The position numbers and the translations under genes were made by a program. This document shows positions 51,101 through 57,364 of a stretch of 64,000 nt of DNA, in pieces. The notes beneath the pieces were generated by a model, which was given only the letters and a program-made list of their open reading frames with translations, had not been told where the DNA came from and did not search any database. Origin of the DNA: CALMAK01 sp964392265 (lineage in GTDB: Bacteria; Patescibacteriota; Saccharimonadia; Saccharimonadales; Saccharimonadaceae). Position 1 is the stretch's first letter. Each line of letters opens with the position of its first letter. The stretch lies in the NCBI GenBank assembly GCA_964392265.1, contig CAYMOS010000002.1, positions 186,001 through 250,000 on the forward strand, given 5' to 3'.

Positions 51101-51694
51101 ATCCCATATGCCGTTTAGATCGGTAAGCATACGCGCCAATATCGAATTGGTGAAACTTTTTAGGTTATCGCCGATTGAAAGGTCGTTTCCAAAGAAGTTC
51201 TGTAGCTCAATCTCGAGAATCCTATCCGCGTCAATAACTGCAAGTCGTAACTTATCAATATCGCCAGCACGCGCATCATCATTTTCAATAACCATAAAGC
51301 CATTCATCTGTTCATTGGTAATCTTTGATTTGAACGAGATTTTTTTGCGGCGAATCCAATCGGCGCACTCTTTGGCGATGTATGATTGACTGAGTTCGTT
51401 TCGTAGCCTTACCTCGAACTCATTGCCGTACAGACTACGCTCCCTGCCGAGTTTTGGTATTTCAAATTCGCGTGCCTCTGTCGCCCCTGGATCTTTAGCG
51501 AATGTTTTACTGGTAAAGTAAAAATTGAGACCATCGATCTTTTCGAGTTCGGCCCGTAGTGTCTTGTAGGCGTAGATTGAGAAGCTTGCTGCAGCGATGT
51601 TAACCTTACTGCCCTTTCGGATAGTTTCGCGTAAATCATCAACCACCCTATTGTTGATGTTGTCGAATGAGTTAGAGGTATTGCCGATTGCCAT
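48104..51694 (-). CDS. SNF2-type helicase with N-terminal PLD-like region and HEPN-like motif
   Basis: A 1196-aa superfamily 2 ATPase. Residues 20-105 resemble the phospholipase-D-like N-terminus of defence helicases (VNIAAASFSIYAYKTLRAEL), without an HKD motif. A helical segment (about 145-235) contains LRNELVHG at 202-209, the R-N-x3-H pattern of HEPN RNases. The ATPase core has ADSVGLGKTFSALGV (383-397), VVIDESHNFRNGE (DESH at 472-475), LSATPVNN, and in the C-terminal lobe FGTDCISEGQNLQDCD and IQRFGRVDRIGS. TATAAT (complement of 51702-51707) is seven bases before ATG, so it is leaderless. It heads the operon with DUF4391. A role in anti-phage defence is inferred from context. Confidence 0.85.
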   Translation of the reverse strand: MAIGNTSNSFDNINNRVVDDLRETIRKGSKVNIAAASFSIYAYKTLRAELEKIDGLNFYFTSKTFAKDPGATEAREFEIPKLGRERSLYGNEFEVRLRNELSQSYIAKECADWIRRKKISFKSKITNEQMNGFMVIENDDARAGDIDKLRLAVIDADRILEIELQNFFGNDLSIGDNLKSFTNSILARMLTDLNGIWDAHKLRNELVHGNRSPESLSLTKLKNALASFQTALQDIRSDKNVAESDQLVSYSPINNFDTIDIGEDRGNNAYSTTEKSTSEHARRLLETFDSVWNDDSRLVDVTDTILNNIQAAYKENSPELIYFAALYNIFSEFLEDLNADFLPNEATGFKNSVVWGKLYDFQRDAVTGCISKLEKHNGCILADSVGLGKTFSALGVIKYYESRNKNVLVLAPKRLKDNWNTFKGNYKNNPLAEDRLRYDVLFHTDMSRERGDSNGIDLQNLNWGNYDLVVIDESHNFRNGESTTHKAEEGFENRYQKLMNRVIRDGVKTKVLMLSATPVNNRFADLRNQLMLAAEGDSTQLDSSLKTDSPIEKIFRDASAVFKAWNGLSPEDRTTAALLEMLHFDFFELLDSVTIARSRRHIEQHYSLSDVGKFPTRLKPISEQPELTDIEGVTFDEIFNRIDSLNMDVYTPMKYVFPSKLGKYVNLESAKGRSWANREAGRNVLMITNMLKRLESSIYAFRKTSERMYDLIDGITDSIDRFQQGRSVNTTVNQSNITLTEYDEDPEEAEWTVGKDLKIDLADIDLESWRAKLEADKAELNELLAMITPIVDEHDLKLERLLEIIRDKINYPINDDNKKVLVFTAFADTADYLYGELAQKIKDEFGLDSAVVTGTKNPAMTIPTSRLVKPEFNTILTLFSPKSKGRDVLFDNPNERPGEIDILFGTDCISEGQNLQDCDYLINYDIHWNPVRIIQRFGRVDRIGSTNDVIQLTNFWPNISLDEYINLKARVEGRMRMVNLTATGNDNPIDEADNAELEYRKSQLEKIKNEVVDLEEMSGGVSIMDLGLNEFHLDLQELLKKYGKADALPFGIHAVARAADNLQPGVIFILKNINQGVNIDKQNRLHPFYLVYIADDGHVVVNHLQSKELLDKLRFFTKGHDQPDADLVAKFNTETDSGKNMSNYTQHLTTAIQSIITTKDEADTDSLFSPGGTTALVSDIQGLDDFELINFLVIKG

Positions 51695-51811
51695 TTAGTG
51701 TATTATACCATCAATACAACCTCAGTAGCGACGCAGGTCTCTAGCGTCTTCCTCTGCTAGTATTGTGTTGGTGAAGCACATGATGAGCATGGTTCTGTTA
51801 TAGCACTGAGG

Positions 51812-51875
51812 ATGGAGTTGTTTGTACTGACAACTCCATACCTACGATTGTTACGGTGGACAATCGCAAGTATGG
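51812..51875 (+). other. Structured non-coding segment with alternative stems
   Basis: A 10-bp perfect stem ATGGAGTTGT/ACAACTCCAT (51812-51821/51830-51839) and a 7-bp stem CGATTGT/ACAATCG (51845-51851/51860-51866) stand in tandem. CCATAC (51836-51841), which is part of the first stem, can instead pair with GTATGG (51870-51875) around the second. Shared bases point to a switch-like RNA or a small RNA. Either strand could be the transcribed one. Confidence 0.5.
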
Positions 51876-51986
51876 AATATATCATAATTACAGCAGGCTA
51901 AAGGAGATTATCACATCATCATGAAAAGCTAACATTCATCCGCACAAGTAGTCGTGAAAATGATAAAGACGAAAGGATGGTTGTCT

Positions 51987-52043
51987 ATGGCCAAAGGTCA
52001 AAACAAGCGAAAAGAAGTCAAAAAGCCCAAAAAGCAGGGCTAG
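51987..52043 (+). CDS. 18-aa basic peptide
   Basis: A complete mini-gene: a GAAAGGA ribosome-binding site (51971-51977) lies about nine bases before ATG, the peptide MAKGQNKRKEVKKPKKQG follows, then TAG and an intrinsic terminator 12 bases later. Short Lys-rich proteins beginning M-x-K-G-x-N-x-K-K-E-x-K-K-P are widespread in bacteria as uncharacterised small genes, which supports coding. Its high positive charge suggests nucleic acid or ribosome binding (inference). Confidence 0.65.
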   Translation: MAKGQNKRKEVKKPKKQG

Positions 52044-52055
52044 ACATACCACAAA

Positions 52056-52085
52056 AGAGCTGGCCTGCCTGCGCCGGCTCTTTTT
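52056..52085 (+). terminator. Intrinsic terminator of the 18-aa peptide gene
   Basis: AGAGCTGGC (52056-52064) pairs with GCCGGCTCT (52073-52081) with one G-T pair, followed by TTTT. The T-run merges into the TATAAT box (52087-52092) of the next gene. Confidence 0.88.
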
Positions 52086-52119
52086 GATATAATGGAAGTA
52101 CTAAACAGGAGGTTCAATC

Positions 52120-52359
52120 ATGAGTTTACTGGACGATCTAAAAGCAAAGGCAGATGTTAACGGCGACGGCAAGATAAGCGCCGATGACCTGGCGAATCTT
52201 AAAGATAAGGTGAGCCCCGAACAATTTGACCAGCTAAAACAGCTCGCCGATCGCAACGACGATGGGTCAATTAATTTCGATGATGTGAAGAACCTTGATT
52301 TTGGCAGTGTTGTCAACGACATCAAGGGTGCCGTGGGCGGGTTGTTTGGCAAGAAGTAG
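52120..52359 (+). CDS. EF-hand (dockerin-like) calcium-binding protein
   Basis: A 79-aa acidic protein with two EF-hand loops: DVNGDGKISADDL near residue 13 and DRNDDGSINFDDV near residue 47. Both loops have Asp at positions 1 and 5 and an acidic residue at 12, as needed to bind calcium. It ends in a short Gly-rich hydrophobic tail (GAVGGLFGKK) resembling a membrane-touching helix. No signal peptide. An AGGAGG ribosome-binding site lies seven bases before ATG and TATAAT is at 52087-52092, so this is a leadered gene. Confidence 0.85.
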   Translation: MSLLDDLKAKADVNGDGKISADDLANLKDKVSPEQFDQLKQLADRNDDGSINFDDVKNLDFGSVVNDIKGAVGGLFGKK

Positions 52360-52383
52360 CACGCATTTTGTTACACTAAAGGA

Positions 52384-53157
52384 ATGAGCACATCCCCTCT
52401 TCTTCCGGTCAAAGTCGACAAAGGTAGCGGCACGCCGTTGGTGTTGCTGCATGGTCTGGGCAACAACTATAAAAGTTGGTCCTATGTCCTCGAGCATCTT
52501 GATTACACTAGGTGGCGGGTGATTACACTCGATCTGCTGGGGTTTGGCGATGCGCCCAAGCCTGACGTAGCGTATACGCCCCAGGATCATGCCGATGCGG
52601 TACTGGCGACGCTAGACGATTTAGGTATCGACACGGCCGTCATTGCTGGGCATTCGATGGGATGCATTGTGGCAATCGACATCGCCTACCGACATCCAAA
52701 ACGCGTCAAACATTTGGCATTATTTGGCGCGCCGTTATACAAGCAACAACCCCGTGGTGGTTGGTGGCGCAAGTTGACGCGGGCAGAAGGTAGGTACTTT
52801 ACGCTGTTTGAGATAGTCAAAAAGAATCCCGATGCTATGCAGGTAGGTGGCAAGGTTGCCGATGATTTATTGCCTTTCGTCAAAGGCATGGAAATTACCG
52901 ACGAGACCTGGCCAGCGTATAAAAAGAGTCTCGCGAGTACGATTATGCAACATGAATCATACAAACACGCCACCAAACTAACAGTCCCTACGCTGTTTAT
53001 TAACGGCCTCTTGGATTTCTTTATTATTCGGCGCAATATTCAGATGATTCGTCAGGCAAATCGCCAATATGTACGCATCAAACGTACGTTGGGTCCGCAT
53101 GAACTGACGCCTCGTCAGGGGCGCACGGCCGCCAGAATCATTGACCGACTAGCGTGA
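52384..53157 (+). CDS. Alpha/beta-hydrolase
   Basis: A 257-aa alpha/beta-hydrolase-fold protein. The oxyanion-hole segment is LVLLHGLGNNYKSW, the nucleophile elbow GHSMGC (Ser of G-H-S-M-G), a candidate acid Asp lies in INGLLDFF, and the His in TLGPHELTP. The complete triad suggests an active esterase, lipase-like or C-C hydrolase; the substrate cannot be named. No signal peptide. TACACT at 52372-52377 is six bases before ATG (leaderless). Its end overlaps the convergent small gene by nine bases. Confidence 0.88.
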   Translation: MSTSPLLPVKVDKGSGTPLVLLHGLGNNYKSWSYVLEHLDYTRWRVITLDLLGFGDAPKPDVAYTPQDHADAVLATLDDLGIDTAVIAGHSMGCIVAIDIAYRHPKRVKHLALFGAPLYKQQPRGGWWRKLTRAEGRYFTLFEIVKKNPDAMQVGGKVADDLLPFVKGMEITDETWPAYKKSLASTIMQHESYKHATKLTVPTLFINGLLDFFIIRRNIQMIRQANRQYVRIKRTLGPHELTPRQGRTAARIIDRLA

Positions 53158-53355
53158 AATCTGGATGCTGTCGAATAATTCTTGTGATGACAGATCAATG
53201 CCATCCTCATAGGGCATAATAAAACCAGTCTGCGTTGGAATGGTCGTACCGCCTGTTTTCATAGAAAGCCCGCCTGACCACATATTATCTGATCCGATAG
53301 CTGATTTAATAGGCTTTAACGCGGGCAGAAAATCTTCGTTTAAGCCGGCAAGCAT
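53149..53355 (-). CDS. Uncharacterised 68-aa protein
   Basis: A small frame of 68 codons, chosen from the second ATG because the longer frame starts inside the terminator hairpin of the neighbouring gene. The product contains GGTTIPTQTGFIMPYEDGIDL, resembling part of a beta-rich enzyme, but I recognise no family. TACATT (complement of 53361-53366 region) about 10 bases upstream is a possible -10. Its 3' end overlaps the hydrolase gene on the other strand. It could also be a remnant of a longer gene. Confidence 0.45.
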   Translation of the reverse strand: MLAGLNEDFLPALKPIKSAIGSDNMWSGGLSMKTGGTTIPTQTGFIMPYEDGIDLSSQELFDSIQISR

Positions 53356-53370
53356 AAGAGTGTCGAGAAT

Positions 53371-53406
53371 GTAAAGAACCCTCCCGCGCATGGTGGCGCG
53401 GGAGGG
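53371..53406 (-). terminator. Intrinsic terminator of the GNAT gene
   Basis: An 11-bp perfect GC-rich stem, CCCTCCCGCGC (53379-53389) with GCGCGGGAGGG (53396-53406), is followed on the minus strand by TTCTTT. It ends the GC-rich acetyltransferase gene. Confidence 0.88.
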
Positions 53407-53424
53407 TGTGTGATCGTTTGGCAG

Positions 53425-54117
53425 TTACGTCAACGTCACGTTCTCTTCGGCCCAGGCCATGGCGGCTCGAGTGAGCTGCCTGGCCTGACGGATGTCGGCG
53501 GACGGTCGATCACCGTGCCACCATTGCCGCCAGAAGAGGTCCAGGGGGTTCAGGCATTCAAAGCAGTCCAAGTGACGCAGCTGACCGTCACTATACACTT
53601 CGTTCCTTTCGGTATGGGTGTAGGTGTAGCCACTGCGGCTGAGGGCTTTGCTGCTGCCACCGTTGCCTTGGATCACCGCGGATTTGATGCGGTGCAGTCC
53701 CAGGTGCTGGAAGGCATACCAGGTGCGTGCCTTGTGGGCAGCACTGGCGATACCCTTGCCCCAGTATTCTGGCCGAAAAATCATCGACCCACTGGTGGCC
53801 TGGCGGATAAAGCCAGCGTGACCGTCCTCGCCGATGCCGTTGAGGGCGGAGTTGCCGATGAGGGTGCGATTATCGCCGTCGACCACCCAGATACCCCAGA
53901 TCAGGGTGTCTTTGGCGGCACGGGCGCGATCGAACCACTCGTGTTCGTCATCGACCGTGGGGGCCTGACGCCGACCCAGGTAACGTGTTACCTGATGACG
54001 TTGCATGCCACCACCGTGGTCGAGGTTGACGAACTCGGCCATCGAGTCGCGCGTCAGCGGCGCCAGCTCGATATTCAGTTCTCCGACCGTGAACTGCATG
54101 ATAGGACCAAATGCCAT
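53425..54117 (-). CDS. GNAT-family N-acetyltransferase (GC-rich)
   Basis: A 230-aa GCN5-related acetyltransferase of the RimJ/RimL type. The acetyl-CoA loop is RPEYWGKGIASAAHKA (pattern R/Q-x2-G-x-G/A), preceded by the strand GSMIF, and followed by the LGLHRIKSAVIQGNGGSSKAL block typical of ribosomal-protein or antibiotic acetyltransferases. The C-terminal 50 residues after the fold are unfamiliar and Trp/Arg-rich. AAGGAGAGG precedes ATG by five bases. Codons end mostly in G or C, so it belongs to the GC-rich class. The acceptor substrate is unknown. Confidence 0.85.
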   Translation of the reverse strand: MAFGPIMQFTVGELNIELAPLTRDSMAEFVNLDHGGGMQRHQVTRYLGRRQAPTVDDEHEWFDRARAAKDTLIWGIWVVDGDNRTLIGNSALNGIGEDGHAGFIRQATSGSMIFRPEYWGKGIASAAHKARTWYAFQHLGLHRIKSAVIQGNGGSSKALSRSGYTYTHTERNEVYSDGQLRHLDCFECLNPLDLFWRQWWHGDRPSADIRQARQLTRAAMAWAEENVTLT

Positions 54118-54138
54118 GATCCTCTCCTTTCTTGTTAT

Positions 54139-54159
54139 GGTCCCAGTATTTCTGAGACC
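54139..54159 (-). promoter_or_regulatory. Hairpin before the GNAT ribosome-binding site
   Basis: GGTCCCAG/CTGAGACC (54139-54146/54152-54159) forms an 8-bp stem with one wobble pair, ending just upstream of the AAGGAG of the acetyltransferase gene on the minus strand. It may shape access of ribosomes. Confidence 0.45.
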
Positions 54160-54185
54160 AGATCAGCCCCCAAGGGAATAACGTC

Positions 54186-54210
54186 AGATAAACCTCTTGG
54201 AGGCTTATCT
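54186..54210 (-). terminator. Hairpin after the 38-aa ORF
   Basis: AGATAAACCTC (54186-54196) pairs with GAGGCTTATCT (54200-54210), 11 pairs with one wobble, with a 3-base loop. It has no T-run on the minus strand, so it may act as attenuator between the 38-aa ORF and the acetyltransferase gene. Confidence 0.5.
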
Positions 54211-54229
54211 AGTGTCATAATGTGAGGTG

Positions 54230-54346
54230 TTACGAAAGAGGGAGATAAGCCATACCAGTTGCCTTCTTGGCGATGACCACGCCAAAGCCGCCGAACTTCA
54301 TGTCGGTGCCATTGGTGCGATACTGGTATGAAACTAATCTGTTCAT
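54230..54346 (-). CDS. Possible 38-aa peptide gene
   Basis: A 38-codon frame starting MNRLVSYQYRTNGTDMKFGG and ending AYLPLS. The TACAAT box (complement of 54353-54358) is six bases before ATG, just as for the leaderless genes in this window, and a hairpin follows 19 bases after the stop. It lies upstream of the acetyltransferase gene on the same strand, so it may be a leader peptide or an independent small protein. No family is recognised. Confidence 0.45.
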   Translation of the reverse strand: MNRLVSYQYRTNGTDMKFGGFGVVIAKKATGMAYLPLS

Positions 54347-54398
54347 ACTCCCATTGTATCATATTTATGTTTAATAGTCAATGGCTAGTAAGCAGAGA

Positions 54399-54428
54399 TT
54401 GACAAATAAGCATAAATTATGTTATAAT
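54399..54428 (+). promoter_or_regulatory. Sigma-70-type promoter of the 54498 gene
   Basis: TTGACA (54399-54404), 18 bases, TATAAT (54423-54428), with an extended -10 TG at 54420-54421. The leader (to 54497) contains an 8-bp hairpin GAGGTGCG/CGCACCTC (54464-54471/54477-54484). Confidence 0.88.
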
Positions 54429-54497
54429 AAACTTAGCTTACCGCTATCCTCACCCAACAACCAGAGGTGCGGCAGGCGCACCTCAGAAAGTACGGTT

Positions 54498-54968
54498 ATG
54501 GCTATTACTGAAGGAGACTTCATCGTCTTGCTGGTCCTGCTGGCCAATATCATTCTGATATTGGTGCTCATCTTGATGCAGCTGATTCGCAATCGGAAGT
54601 CCACGCAGGTTCAGCTGTCGATCAATCTCACCAATCAGATTCAGCGGCTCGAGGCTGCAGCCCAGCATCACGCCGACGTGTCAGCCGTGGTCACCATGAT
54701 CCAGCAGCTCGACGAGCTGGACGAAGATGTGTTGGAGCTGATCAAGTCCTACCCAGAGACTGTGCGTGCGGCCGCCTGGCTGCACTACGTCAACGTCCTG
54801 GGGTCCGACCTGCAGGCGGCGCAGTTGGCGCTGTCCAAGGTTCATCGGGACCACAGTGACCCCAACGGGCCGACAATCAAGGCCGCACAGACGAAAGTCG
54901 ACGCCATCCGCGTCAAGCTGGACAAGGCCATCGCGGCCTCCGGCCAGTCCGGGCTGCACATCGTCTGA
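54498..54968 (+). CDS. GC-rich orphan protein with N-terminal membrane helix
   Basis: A 156-aa protein. An N-terminal transmembrane helix (about 8-30, nearly all Ile, Leu, Val) is followed by a short basic stretch and a long, helical, coiled-coil-like region (LTNQIQRLEAAAQHHADVSAVVTMIQQLDEL). No family is recognised. The open frame extends 39 codons upstream, but these include the promoter and leader hairpin and differ in base composition, so ATG 54498 is chosen. Third codon positions are nearly all G or C. It resembles the 34948 gene in layout: membrane helix first, helical domain after, own promoter, GC hairpin behind. Confidence 0.7.
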   Translation: MAITEGDFIVLLVLLANIILILVLILMQLIRNRKSTQVQLSINLTNQIQRLEAAAQHHADVSAVVTMIQQLDELDEDVLELIKSYPETVRAAAWLHYVNVLGSDLQAAQLALSKVHRDHSDPNGPTIKAAQTKVDAIRVKLDKAIAASGQSGLHIV

Positions 54969-54981
54969 CCGTCTGAGGTGC

Positions 54982-55056
54982 GGACGGGGATCTTCGGATC
55001 CCCGTCCAATCCGACCAAGAAGTTTCCGTGACACCTCATTGTAGGTGTTATTTTTT
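54982..55056 (+). terminator. Double terminator after the 54498 gene
   Basis: GGACGGGGATC-TTCG-GATCCCCGTCC (54982-55007) is a perfect 11-bp stem with a UUCG tetraloop. ACACCT/AGGTGT (55031-55036/55043-55048) follows with TATTTTTT and is the probable release site. Confidence 0.85.
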
Positions 55057-55097
55057 ATCTCCCAGCACCGGTAAAGGAGAACATGATATAATAGAAA

Positions 55098-57362
55098 ATG
55101 ATGACAAAACATTCATTTGTAATTGTGTCGAATCGATTGCCAATTAGCGTATCGAAAAAGGATGGGAAATTAGTCTACGAATCATCGTCGGGCGGTCTTG
55201 CCACGGCTATGTCTTCGCTGCGCGAGGATGATACGGTGTGGGTAGGCTGGTGTGGTGCCCCTAGTGACGACCTATCGACCAAAGACAAACAAGAAATCCG
55301 CGATCATTTTGCTAAACATAACGCCGTGCCGGTATTTTTGACCAGCCAGCAGATTCATAATTTTTACGAAGGTTATTCCAACGATACCTTGTGGCCACTG
55401 TTCCATTATTTCCAATCGTTATCGCAACATAACGATGTCTATTGGCAGGCGTACGAAGAAGTCAACCAATTGTACGCTGCGGCCGTCAAGCAGGCAGCCA
55501 CGTCGAACGCACGTATTTGGGTGCACGACTATCAATTGATGTTGCTGCCAGCGATGATCCGCCAGGACGTGCCGCGATCAACCATTGGGTTCTTTTTGCA
55601 TATCCCCTTCCCTTCGTTTGAGATTTTCCGATTGCTGCCCGAACGCATCCGCCTATTAGAGGGTCTGATGGGGAGCGATATCGTTGGGTTCCACACCTAT
55701 GATTACGCACGCCATTTCCTCAGTAGCGTCCGACGTCTCTTGGGGGTCGAGCCAGATGAGTCACAGGTCGATTACGAGGGCCGTACGGTTCAAGTCGGTA
55801 CCTATCCAATTGGTATTGATTATAGAAAATATCAAAAGGCCGTCACCTGGGCCACGAGCGAACGTATTCAACGATCAATCAAACGCCGCTATGCCAAACA
55901 GCGCATTATCCTCTCGATCGACCGTCTCGATTATTCTAAAGGAATTCCACAGCGCCTTGAGGCCTATCGATTATTGCTAGAAGAGCATCCACAGTACCGC
56001 GGCAACGTGGTGTTGCAGATGGTGGCAGTGCCTTCGCGTACTGGTGTCGAGGCATATCAACAGTTACGTAATCAGATCGAGCAAACCGTGGCGCGTATTA
56101 ACGGCCTCTACGGTACGGCCGACTGGGCGCCGATTTCGTACCAGTTCCAGAACCGTCCGTTCGATGAGATCGTGGCCAATTATATGGCGGCTGACATCAT
56201 GTTGGTGACGCCGATTCGTGATGGTATGAACCTTGTCGCCAAGGAATATGTGGCCAGCAAACAAACCCAGCGGGGTGTGCTGGTCCTGAGTGAGCTGGCG
56301 GGTGCGGCCGACGAACTGACTGATGCGGTGCCGGTCAATCCGAATAGTGCCAGGTCAATTGCGACTGCTCTTGACGAGGCGCTCCGTATGCCAGTGCGCG
56401 AGCAAACGAAGCGTATGAAAAACATGCAAGCTCGTCTCAAACAGTATGATGTGCAAACCTGGGCGGCGGCCTTTATCGATGATATGAAACTGGCACAGGC
56501 AGGCGAAAATCGTCTTCACGACATTGTTATGACACGTGAACAGCGCAGCGATATTGCGCGCAACTTTGCCCAGGCCGAGAGGCGTCTGATTATTCTTGAT
56601 TACGACGGTACATTAAAGCCCTTTCAACCCAGTCCATCTGCCATTGCCGGGTTCCCTTCTCTAAAAATCCGATTATTACTGAGCGCCTTGTCGCAAAAGA
56701 AAGCAACCCATGTTGCAATCGTCAGCGGTCGACCACGCAGCGTGATGAATCTATGGTTCAAGGGGTTGAAGATTGACTTGGCATCCGAGCATGGGGCCAG
56801 AGTCCGGATTGGTGGCAAGTGGCAGATCAGCACCAACCATATCCGCAAGTCAAAACCAACCATCCGCAAAATCATGGAGGCCTATACGGCCAGTACGCCA
56901 GGATCTTTGGTTGAAGAGAAGGAATTCTCGATGGTGTGGCATTTCCGCAATGTGGTGCCTGAGGTGGCATATAATCGTTCGATTAAACTACGCCACGAGC
57001 TATTACGGGCGATTGATGACGATACGTTATCGGTCCATATGGGCAACAAGATTGTTGAGGTAAAACAGCGTGACATCCACAAGGGTATGGTGGTTGAAAA
57101 GCTGATCGAGACGTACAAGCCAGACTTTGTCCTGTGTGCTGGTGATGATTTTACCGACGAGGATATGTTCCGCGCCGTTAATTCTCACGCTACGACTATC
57201 AAGGTTGGGGCTGGTCAGACCGAAGCCCGGTTCCGCCTACCGACCATCAGCCAATTAGTGAGTTTGCTGACGCAACTAGCTGGTCGCAGCACTATCACCA
57301 AGCGACTGCAATCACCATTGCAACGAGTTGGTTTGTTCGGCAGGCGCAAAAAAGAGAAATAG
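55098..57362 (+). CDS. otsA-otsB: Trehalose-6-phosphate synthase/phosphatase fusion
   Basis: A 754-aa bifunctional enzyme that makes trehalose from UDP- (or other NDP-) glucose and glucose-6-phosphate. The N-terminal GT20 domain (about 1-465) has IVSNRLPISVSKK, VGWCGAPSDD, VHDYQLMLLPAMIRQ, GFFLHIPFPSFEIFRLLP and DRLDYSKGIPQRL. The C-terminal HAD phosphatase (about 485-735) has LIILDYDGTLKPF, IVSGRPRSV and LCAGDDFTDEDMF, with the catalytic Asp residues intact. TATAAT at 55087-55092 is five bases before ATG 55098 and eight before ATG 55101, so the second may be used. Trehalose would serve as stress protectant or storage sugar. Confidence 0.95.
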   Translation: MMTKHSFVIVSNRLPISVSKKDGKLVYESSSGGLATAMSSLREDDTVWVGWCGAPSDDLSTKDKQEIRDHFAKHNAVPVFLTSQQIHNFYEGYSNDTLWPLFHYFQSLSQHNDVYWQAYEEVNQLYAAAVKQAATSNARIWVHDYQLMLLPAMIRQDVPRSTIGFFLHIPFPSFEIFRLLPERIRLLEGLMGSDIVGFHTYDYARHFLSSVRRLLGVEPDESQVDYEGRTVQVGTYPIGIDYRKYQKAVTWATSERIQRSIKRRYAKQRIILSIDRLDYSKGIPQRLEAYRLLLEEHPQYRGNVVLQMVAVPSRTGVEAYQQLRNQIEQTVARINGLYGTADWAPISYQFQNRPFDEIVANYMAADIMLVTPIRDGMNLVAKEYVASKQTQRGVLVLSELAGAADELTDAVPVNPNSARSIATALDEALRMPVREQTKRMKNMQARLKQYDVQTWAAAFIDDMKLAQAGENRLHDIVMTREQRSDIARNFAQAERRLIILDYDGTLKPFQPSPSAIAGFPSLKIRLLLSALSQKKATHVAIVSGRPRSVMNLWFKGLKIDLASEHGARVRIGGKWQISTNHIRKSKPTIRKIMEAYTASTPGSLVEEKEFSMVWHFRNVVPEVAYNRSIKLRHELLRAIDDDTLSVHMGNKIVEVKQRDIHKGMVVEKLIETYKPDFVLCAGDDFTDEDMFRAVNSHATTIKVGAGQTEARFRLPTISQLVSLLTQLAGRSTITKRLQSPLQRVGLFGRRKKEK

Positions 57363-57364
57363 TT

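Noticed and set aside
54135..54362. 75-codon minus-strand frame upstream of the GNAT gene
   Set aside because: It reads through the TACAAT box, the 38-aa ORF and two hairpins and has no ribosome-binding site; the 38-aa frame within it fits the local signals better.
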